This document shows, in pieces, positions 7,887-13,804 of a stretch of 16,932 bases of DNA (positions are counted from its first letter, which is position 1; each line of letters starts with the position of its first letter). The notes under the pieces are model-generated. The model saw only the letters and a program-made list of their open reading frames with translations, was not told the DNA's origin and ran no database searches. Source of the stretch: VMCP01 sp965655465 (GTDB taxonomy: Bacteria > Bacteroidota > Bacteroidia > NS11-12g > UBA955); the NCBI GenBank assembly GCA_965655465.1, contig CBFHGY010000046.1:1-16932 (forward strand). Direction: 5' to 3'. Both the position numbers and the translations under genes were made by a program.

Positions 7887-8897
7887 TCATTGAATATCAT
7901 TTTTTGGGTCGTTTGTGACAATAGTTGCAGATAGATGTTCGAAGTATTCTTTATAACATCTGTAACTGGCTAAACACAATTGCGAATAGTTTTGACTGCT
8001 ATTTCCAAATGCCCCTTTCCGAGTATGCCACAAAGAGGTAATAAGTGAATTCCCATCCTCCACCCCTTTATGCAAGAGTGCCGCTTTTTTAACATTTCCC
8101 GCCCCTGCATTATAGATATGCAATGTTAATAGCTGAAACCATAAATCCGTTTCTTTATAGTCCAATTCTAAATTCTCGCAAATTCTACGAGCAGAAGGGA
8201 TACAATAATATTTGAATAACTTAGCAGCCGCCATTGCAGATCTTTGGAAATTAACCCGTTCGTCTGTATACCGATTAACTCGTAGTCCATATTTACGTGC
8301 AACATCCGGCATTAATTGAAAATGGCCTCTTGCACCAGCAATACTTACGGCATGTGAATTATTAGGACTTTCAATTAAAAGTAGCAGTTGCGCATAAATC
8401 GGATTTACCTTATGTTCTTCAAAAATTCTAATTCCTTCTTGTATATAAGGAGCGATTTTCTGGAAATCAAAAAATGATTTCCGGCCTCGCACAAATTTTA
8501 TTCTGGCATCGCCATCTGAAAAACAAATCCCTTGGTACAATTGACCCAAACATTTTAAATTACCACCATTTTCAATATTCAATACCTCTTTTTTATGAAT
8601 CACATCTACCACAGATCGACTCATTTGATCCACTACCATAAATGAATCCTCACTCAATAGAATGTCTTGAACCCAAAAGGCAATTTCTGGCTGAAATAGC
8701 AACCAATTATTTTGAGGTATGGATTCTATTTTTAGCAAACAACTCGATTCCGTTTCGTTTACACTCACACAATTAATATTATATGGGTCTGTCGCTTCCA
8801 AACTATCTACTGTAGTTTCATGTCCATAATGAACAGACCCAGTTTCCAACTGAGGGAAATTCATTAACGAAAGAGCCGAAATCAAAAATAAATTCAT
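7887..8897 (-). CDS. Lytic-transglycosylase-like protein (SLT/MltD fold), cysteine-rich
   Basis: This 336-residue protein has a lysozyme-like transglycosylase domain at about residues 150-275. Seen: IES with the probable catalytic Glu176, then GARGHFQLMP (188-197), RKYGL (201-205) and IYNAGAGNV (261-269). These correspond to the E-S, GA-G-WQFMP and AYNAG-GNV motifs of SLT/MltD enzymes, which cleave peptidoglycan glycan strands to give anhydro-muropeptides. No LysM repeats are present. The first 150 residues are unassigned. The N-terminus is hydrophobic but lacks the usual Lys/Arg, so it is a weak signal peptide; an in-frame TAG directly before the ATG rules out a longer start. Eight cysteines fall in four close pairs, suggesting disulfides and export. 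It is co-directional with the TPR gene, three bases downstream of it. Confidence 0.72.
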   Translation of the reverse strand: MNLFLISALSLMNFPQLETGSVHYGHETTVDSLEATDPYNINCVSVNETESSCLLKIESIPQNNWLLFQPEIAFWVQDILLSEDSFMVVDQMSRSVVDVIHKKEVLNIENGGNLKCLGQLYQGICFSDGDARIKFVRGRKSFFDFQKIAPYIQEGIRIFEEHKVNPIYAQLLLLIESPNNSHAVSIAGARGHFQLMPDVARKYGLRVNRYTDERVNFQRSAMAAAKLFKYYCIPSARRICENLELDYKETDLWFQLLTLHIYNAGAGNVKKAALLHKGVEDGNSLITSLWHTRKGAFGNSSQNYSQLCLASYRCYKEYFEHLSATIVTNDPKNDIQ

Positions 8898-8900
8898 CTA

Positions 8901-9938
8901 TTACCGATTGCAGAATTTAATGAGGTAGTTTCTTGAAACCATTTCACCAAGAATCAAGGCCCGCTCCCAATCAGAACAAGCAGCCGATTTGTCTCCTTTA
9001 TTAAAACGAGCAATTCCTCTACCAAGGTATATATAACCTAAGGACTCTGATTTAAATTTAATGGCTTTTTCAAATGCGTCTTCTGCCCGATCCCAGTCGC
9101 CCTTTTGCAATAATACATGTCCAAAATCACCATGAAAAGTTCCATTTTTTGGCTCCAATTCTATCAACTCTGTAACGTACTTCTCACATGTAGGCAAATT
9201 TCGCAGGTAAAAATGATTATCGAAACGCAATTTCAACGCAACGACATTTTTAGGATCTGTAATTAAATATCTTTCAATATCATTCAATGATTTATCGTGT
9301 TCAGCAGCGGCAAAATATAAAAATGCGCGTTTATAATATAACTTCGCATTATCCGGATCTTTGATAATTACGCGACTCAGCAAATCAATTGCCATGCGAT
9401 AATTACCAGATTCTTCCAAAACTGAGATTTGAGACAAAAGCAAGGTATCACCACCCAAACCTTTATCCATAAGCCAACTACCATCTTGTACGGCCTCTTC
9501 AAATTCCTTCATATAAATTGCCAGTGAATAACGACTCCATCGGGCAGAAGTATCGGATGGCATATATTCCAGATACTTTGAAATATCGGCCAATGCAAAT
9601 TGAAAGTTTCGGGTTTCTTTGTTTGCAAGATGTCGAAATAAATAAGCATCAGCCAATTCAGTATTAATTGAAATCGCTTTATTCAAATCTACAAGTGCCG
9701 AGCTGTGATCCTTTAATTGCACTTTTGAAACACCAGAAAGATACCAATAATTGGCATTTTGTGGATATTGAGAGCGCAAGGTGTAAAAAGTCTTTTTGGC
9801 CAATTCATAGTTAGCAGACTTAAGGGCTTGTAATCCCTTTTCATAGGTCTCTGATTCGTTTTGCGCCTGTACAGACGAAATCGAAAGTAAAAAAAGAAGG
9901 GTTGTTGCAAAACCAAAAGACTTCATTTTTGTCATCAT
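8901..9938 (-). CDS. Exported tetratricopeptide-repeat protein
   Basis: This 345-residue protein has a signal peptide (MKSFGFATTLLFLL core, likely cleavage after VQA at residue 25) followed almost entirely by TPR helices from about residue 30 to the end. Recognisable repeats include ANYWYLSGVSKVQLKDHSSA, ADAYLFRHLANK, AKLYYKRAFLYFAAAEHDKS and LGYIYLGRGIARFNKGDKSA. TPR domains bind partner proteins, and the specific partner cannot be read here. The downstream neighbour suggests a job at the cell wall (inference). Starts at 9938, 9935 and 9926 are all possible; the last gives the cleanest signal peptide. A near-match to the -7 box (TAGTTTTA at 9957-9950) lies just upstream without a clear -33 element. 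Confidence 0.8.
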   Translation of the reverse strand: MMTKMKSFGFATTLLFLLSISSVQAQNESETYEKGLQALKSANYELAKKTFYTLRSQYPQNANYWYLSGVSKVQLKDHSSALVDLNKAISINTELADAYLFRHLANKETRNFQFALADISKYLEYMPSDTSARWSRYSLAIYMKEFEEAVQDGSWLMDKGLGGDTLLLSQISVLEESGNYRMAIDLLSRVIIKDPDNAKLYYKRAFLYFAAAEHDKSLNDIERYLITDPKNVVALKLRFDNHFYLRNLPTCEKYVTELIELEPKNGTFHGDFGHVLLQKGDWDRAEDAFEKAIKFKSESLGYIYLGRGIARFNKGDKSAACSDWERALILGEMVSRNYLIKFCNR

Positions 9939-9996
9939 TAATAGTATGGTAAAACTAAAACGTCAAGTTGGCAATCTCCACATGGTTTGTACACAT

Positions 9997-10027
9997 TTTT
10001 ATAGATGTCCAAAATCAATTAGCTTTG
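9997..10027 (+). promoter_or_regulatory. Candidate promoter of the yhhQ-family gene, possibly leaderless
   Basis: TAGCTTTG (10020-10027) is an exact TAnnTTTG box, and TTTT (9997-10000) lies 19 bp upstream in the -33 position (three of four bases). The predicted transcription start, about 4-5 nt after the box, coincides with the GTG start codon at 10032. Inference from sequence only. Confidence 0.5.
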
Positions 10028-10031
10028 AAAA

Positions 10032-10775
10032 GTGAGTCAAGTCAATAATCAACGTCGGAATCACCTATTTCTAATTTTGGGTTTTTTCTTTTTAACTAAC
10101 GCCATTATTGCAGAATTTATTGGAGCAAAGATCTTTTCCTTAGAAAAAACCCTAGGGATCGCGAATGCCCAACTCAATATGTTAGGGGAAGAATTTAATT
10201 TCGATATGACGGCTGGAGTATTGCTATGGCCTTTTGTGTTTATTCTAACCGATGTAATCAATGAATATTTTGGACCAAAAGGGGTTAAGCGCATTTCCTA
10301 CATTGCGGTAATCATGCTCATATATGCCTTTATTATGGTGCGAATTTCAATGAACCTAGAGGGCGCTGATTTTTGGCAAATATCTGCTAAAACCAAAGGG
10401 ATAGAAAACATGAAAGACGCCTTTGATAGCGTTTTCGGTCAAGGATTAATGATTATTCTAGGTTCCCTTGTAGCCTTCTTGATTGGTCAAATTGTAGATG
10501 CCTTCATTTTTGAGCAAATAAAGAAAAAATCAAAAAACCGATTTATCTGGCTACGCGCCACTGGCAGTACAGTGGTAAGTCAATTTATTGACAGTTACGT
10601 GGTATTGGTTGTGGCCTTTTATTTTGGGGGAAATTATTCCCTTAAATGGGTATTACAGGTGGGCACAATTAATTACCTCTATAAATTATTTATGGCAATT
10701 TTACTCTTGCCGTTGTTATATTTCATTCATGACGTAATTGACCGCTATTTGGGAAAATCTAGCCAAACCACATAA
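10032..10775 (+). CDS. yhhQ: Queuosine precursor transporter, YhhQ/VUT family
   Basis: This 247-residue membrane protein has about six helices and matches the YhhQ (DUF165/VUT) family, which imports queuosine precursors (preQ0/preQ1) used to modify the wobble base of GUN-anticodon tRNAs. Seen: LTNAIIAEFIGAKIF (residues 21-35), WPFVFILTDVINEYFGPKG (66-84), GQIVDAFIFEQIK (150-162) and RATGSTVVSQFIDSYVV (174-190), all characteristic of the family. The start is GTG: an in-frame TGA lies at 10026-10028 and the conserved core begins too early for any downstream ATG. No Shine-Dalgarno sequence is present. No queuosine biosynthesis genes are nearby, so the role rests on family alone. The 3' end overlaps the convergent gene by 17 bp. 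Confidence 0.88.
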   Translation: MSQVNNQRRNHLFLILGFFFLTNAIIAEFIGAKIFSLEKTLGIANAQLNMLGEEFNFDMTAGVLLWPFVFILTDVINEYFGPKGVKRISYIAVIMLIYAFIMVRISMNLEGADFWQISAKTKGIENMKDAFDSVFGQGLMIILGSLVAFLIGQIVDAFIFEQIKKKSKNRFIWLRATGSTVVSQFIDSYVVLVVAFYFGGNYSLKWVLQVGTINYLYKLFMAILLLPLLYFIHDVIDRYLGKSSQTT

Positions 10776-11412
10776 AAACAGCCGAAACTATGATTAAAAC
10801 ACTTGTTATCATGCCGGCATTATGCTCTAACTTGTGGGAGTTGAATTTATTCATTCCTTTATGAAAGACCCAAACACCTAACAAGATACTCGTAATTGTA
10901 GTAAGCGTATATACGAGGGAAAGCCATACAAAAGCCGACCACCCCAATGGAGCGATGGCAAAAAAATAGCCCTCTATTTCCATACAGGGAGATAAAAACA
11001 TTGCCAGTAAAACACTTCCAAATATCCATTTAGAATTTTTAGAGGGCTTCCAATGAAAGTGCTTGTGTGTGTAATGTCGGTATAAAAACACCAAGCCCAA
11101 CAATAACAAAATTATTGCTGAAAGTTTTTCAAAAGGCAAATCTAGAGGTAAATGGTGTACTTGATCCAAAGCAACCTCATCGGCAATTGAACCAATAAAA
11201 CTCAAATGTGCCGTATAAAAAATAATGAGACCAATTAAAATGGTTCCTACTACATGTGCAGATGCTGCCCATAGAGAATATCTAAATAATTGCGCTCCAC
11301 TCCAATTTTGTTGTTTGCTTAAGGCTATTAATGGAAGCCAATGACTTGGTATCAAGCCATGTAAAAGGCTAATTACAAAAGCGGCGGTAAGCTGAGATTC
11401 GAGAATATTCAT
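10759..11412 (-). CDS. Histidine-rich multi-pass membrane protein, possible metal-handling transporter
   Basis: This 217-residue protein has about six membrane helices. I do not recognise the exact family. Seen: HGLIPSHW (residues 18-25) in the first helix, SAHVVGT (51-57) in the second, SPCMEIEGYF (141-150) in a central helix, and a histidine cluster around residues 113-120 plus His184, 193 and 197 in loops. Paired HX5H and C-E-E residues within helices recall small membrane transporters of the NicO/RcnA, TauE or DsbD type, so metal export or import is a reasonable but unproven guess. The gene is read towards yhhQ and overlaps its end. A strong terminator separates it from rpsA upstream, and it has its own promoter-like box. 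The ATG at 11412 follows an A-rich stretch. Confidence 0.6.
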   Translation of the reverse strand: MNILESQLTAAFVISLLHGLIPSHWLPLIALSKQQNWSGAQLFRYSLWAASAHVVGTILIGLIIFYTAHLSFIGSIADEVALDQVHHLPLDLPFEKLSAIILLLLGLVFLYRHYTHKHFHWKPSKNSKWIFGSVLLAMFLSPCMEIEGYFFAIAPLGWSAFVWLSLVYTLTTITSILLGVWVFHKGMNKFNSHKLEHNAGMITSVLIIVSAVFMWFG

Positions 11413-11451
11413 TCTTTTTAAATCGTTGTGAATTCAATTCAATTGTGTGTG

Positions 11452-11481
11452 CAAAAGTAGGTAACTAAAACTTCATATAAA
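11452..11481 (-). promoter_or_regulatory. Candidate promoter of the histidine-rich membrane protein gene
   Basis: TACTTTTG (11459-11452, minus strand) matches TAnnTTTG exactly, with TTTA (11481-11478) 18 bp upstream as a weak -33 element. The predicted leader is about 36 nt. The -33 element lies inside the arm of the rpsA terminator. Inference from sequence. Confidence 0.4.
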
Positions 11482-11519
11482 TAAAAAAGGCCCCAATTAA
11501 TGGGGCCTTTTTTATTTAT
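11477..11519. terminator. Bidirectional intrinsic terminator downstream of rpsA
   Basis: This is a perfect inverted repeat with an 18-bp stem, whose core is GGCCCC pairing with GGGGCC, and a 7-nt AT-only loop (11495-11501). The stem is flanked by an A-run on one side and a T-run on the other, so it ends in a U-tract when read from either strand. It starts 11 bp past the rpsA stop and is best assigned to ending rpsA transcription on the minus strand. Confidence 0.93.
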
Positions 11520-11530
11520 TGTGACAAAGA

Positions 11531-13648
11531 TTACCCTTGAGCTTCTTGGATCCATTTGGTCCACTGCTCTGCTGAAATCTTAGCATCCTGTTCGGCTAAT
11601 TCAGCCGCTTTTTCAGGAGTGATGGCAAGTAAATCTTCGATGGTATTTACGTTTAGCTCAGCCATACGCTTAACCATAGCAGGACCTACACCTGTTAAGT
11701 CTTTCAATTCAGAGATTGCTTTAGCCTCAGCAGATTCAGCTGGAGCTTCAGTGGCTTCAACTTTTACTGCTTTAGGTGCTTTTGAGTTTTCTGCTTTTTC
11801 AAATTGTGCACGTAATTCGGTAAGTGCATCTAATTCTCCTAAAGTAGTTTTCTCTGATGTTTGATTCAACTTCTTAACATTTTTAGATGGGCTCTTGCGT
11901 GCCTTTTCGCGACCTTTATCGTCTTGGTCGTTTTTAGCGCGTTCTGCACCTTTCCAAATGTTGGTATGTGAAACGATAATACGCTTGGAATCCTTTGAAA
12001 ATTCGATAACTTCAAACTGGAAAACTTCATCTTCCTTCATTGGAGTATTATCTTCTTTCTTGATGTGACGTGATGGCGCAAATGCCTCAACACCATATTG
12101 CAATTGGATGGTAGCCCCTTTATCATTGATTCCGATAACCGTACCTTCGTGTAGAGAATTCAACGTGAAGATGGTTTCAAAAGTATCCCATGGATTTTCT
12201 TCCAATTGTTTATGTCCAAGGCTTAAGCGACGGTTGTCTGAATCAACTTCCAATACAATAACGTCTAACTTCTCACCTTTTTTCACGAATTCACTTGGGT
12301 GCTTGATTTTCTTATTCCAGCTCAAGTCAGAAACGTGAACCAATCCATCAATACCTTCTTCTAATTCAAGGAATAAACCGTAAGAAGTTAGGTTTTTAAC
12401 CACTCCAGAATGCTTGCTACCTACTGGGTAACGAGAAGTGATATCGACCCAAGGATCTTGAGTTAATTGCTTGATACCCAAACTCATCTTATGCTCTTCG
12501 CGATCCAATGCCAAAACTAATGCTTCGATATCTTGACCTACAGTTAAGTATTCAGATGGGTTACGTAAGTGTGAACTCCAGCTCATTTCAGAAACGTGTA
12601 CCAATCCTTCAACACCTGGTTTAATTTCAATAAATGCACCGTAATCAGCAACACTTACCACTTTACCTGAGATTTTAGATCCTTCAACAATAGCAGCATC
12701 TAATTCATCCCAAGGATGTGAAGACAATTGTTTCAAACCAAGAGAAATTCTCTTTTTGGTATCGTCGTAATCTAAAATTACTACATTGATACGATCATCT
12801 AATTTCAACACTTCTTCAGGGTGGTTTATGCGGCCCCAAGAAATGTCAGTAATGTGAAGCAAACCATCAATACCACCTAAGTCTACGAAAACACCAAAAC
12901 TGGTCATATTTTTAACAACACCTTCCAATACTTGTCCTTTTTCTAAACGGGATAATATTTCAGATTTTTGTGCTTCGATATCGTCTTCGATCAAAGCTTT
13001 GTGAGATACCACTACGTTTTTGTAAACGTCGTTAATTTTCACAATCTTGAAATCCATATTCTTACCAACATACTGATCGTAATCACGAACAGGCTTGGTA
13101 TCGATTTGTGAACCTGGAAGGAACGTATCGATGTTAAATACATCAACCACCAATCCACCTTTAGTTCTGGAACGAACGTAACCCTTAACAATGGTATCAT
13201 TGGTATGAGCTTCTACGATTTTATCCCAAGCAGTCTCTTGAAGCGCTTTACGACGGCTCAAAATAAGCTGACCTAAGCGGTCTTCTGCGATGTCAACAAA
13301 AACTTCTACTTCATCTCCAACCTTTAGGTCAGGCATGTCGCGGAATTCTTGACGTGATACCATACCGTCGCTCTTAAAGCCAATATTGATAACTACGTCT
13401 TTGTCGTTAATGGCCACAACATGACCTTTAACTACTTGTTTTTCTTCAACTGGGTTGAAGGTTTGTTGGTACTGCTCCTCTAATTGCTTTCTGTCTGTAA
13501 CAGAATAGCTTTCGAAGCCAGCTTCGTCTGCATCCCAATCGAATTCATCGTGTGCTGCCGCAACAGATGTGGCTTTCGCCGTTTCCTTTGGGGAAACCAT
13601 ACTTTCTTGGTTTTCTGGGTTTTGAATTTCGTTAGATTCGTTTGTCAA
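11531..13648 (-). CDS. rpsA: 30S ribosomal protein S1 with C-terminal helix-hairpin-helix module
   Basis: bS1 binds mRNA and delivers it to the 30S subunit. From the TTG at 13648 the protein has 705 residues with six S1 (OB-fold) domains at about 72-135, 153-218, 240-308, 325-395, 412-482 and 499-564. Domains 3-5 are the most canonical (TSFGVFVDLGGIDGLLHITD, DYGAFIEIKPGVEGLVHVSE, TSYGLFLELEEGIDGLVHVS). A Lys-rich linker and a Glu/Ala-rich stretch follow. Residues 644-705 then form a helix-hairpin-helix-like module (LTGVGPAMVKRMAELNV). I chose TTG because AAAGGAGG sits 10 nt before it and a perfect -7 box lies upstream. An in-frame ATG at 13732 would add 28 residues of non-S1-like sequence translated through the putative promoter, and the ATG at 13603 is a less likely alternative. 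Confidence 0.95.
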   Translation of the reverse strand: MTNESNEIQNPENQESMVSPKETAKATSVAAAHDEFDWDADEAGFESYSVTDRKQLEEQYQQTFNPVEEKQVVKGHVVAINDKDVVINIGFKSDGMVSRQEFRDMPDLKVGDEVEVFVDIAEDRLGQLILSRRKALQETAWDKIVEAHTNDTIVKGYVRSRTKGGLVVDVFNIDTFLPGSQIDTKPVRDYDQYVGKNMDFKIVKINDVYKNVVVSHKALIEDDIEAQKSEILSRLEKGQVLEGVVKNMTSFGVFVDLGGIDGLLHITDISWGRINHPEEVLKLDDRINVVILDYDDTKKRISLGLKQLSSHPWDELDAAIVEGSKISGKVVSVADYGAFIEIKPGVEGLVHVSEMSWSSHLRNPSEYLTVGQDIEALVLALDREEHKMSLGIKQLTQDPWVDITSRYPVGSKHSGVVKNLTSYGLFLELEEGIDGLVHVSDLSWNKKIKHPSEFVKKGEKLDVIVLEVDSDNRRLSLGHKQLEENPWDTFETIFTLNSLHEGTVIGINDKGATIQLQYGVEAFAPSRHIKKEDNTPMKEDEVFQFEVIEFSKDSKRIIVSHTNIWKGAERAKNDQDDKGREKARKSPSKNVKKLNQTSEKTTLGELDALTELRAQFEKAENSKAPKAVKVEATEAPAESAEAKAISELKDLTGVGPAMVKRMAELNVNTIEDLLAITPEKAAELAEQDAKISAEQWTKWIQEAQG

Positions 13649-13658
13649 TGTAAAAATT

Positions 13659-13666
13659 CCTCCTTT
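13659..13666 (-). promoter_or_regulatory. Strong Shine-Dalgarno sequence of rpsA
   Basis: AAAGGAGG on the minus strand ends 10 nt before the TTG at 13648 and is complementary to the 16S rRNA 3' end core. No other gene in the window has such a site at a usable distance. It decides the rpsA start. Confidence 0.7.
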
Positions 13667-13675
13667 ATTGGGCGG

Positions 13676-13683
13676 CAAAATTA
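13676..13683 (-). promoter_or_regulatory. Candidate -7 box of the rpsA promoter
   Basis: TAATTTTG (13683-13676, minus strand) matches TAnnTTTG exactly. No good TTTG is found 18-21 bp upstream. The predicted start near 13672 gives a leader of about 24 nt containing the Shine-Dalgarno site. If used, the upstream ATG at 13732 would not be in the mRNA. Confidence 0.4.
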
Positions 13684-13789
13684 ATTGAAAAATGTAATAT
13701 TTCCTATTTCGTGAAAAATTCACTGCCAACAACTTGCAAAAGTTTTCAAGTTTCTACCCTTCATGCTCAAAATGCTTTGAGATTTATTT

Positions 13790-13797
13790 TATGTTTG
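13790..13797 (+). promoter_or_regulatory. Candidate -7 box of the GT-C/TPR gene promoter
   Basis: TATGTTTG matches TAnnTTTG exactly and ends 7 bp before the ATG at 13805. No convincing -33 element is present at 18-21 bp. If used, transcription would begin about 4 nt before the start codon. Confidence 0.4.
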
Positions 13798-13804
13798 TGC
13801 TACC

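Noticed and set aside
13649..13732. Upstream ATG for rpsA at 13732
   Set aside because: The 28 added residues do not look like an S1 N-terminus, and the segment contains the promoter box and Shine-Dalgarno site.
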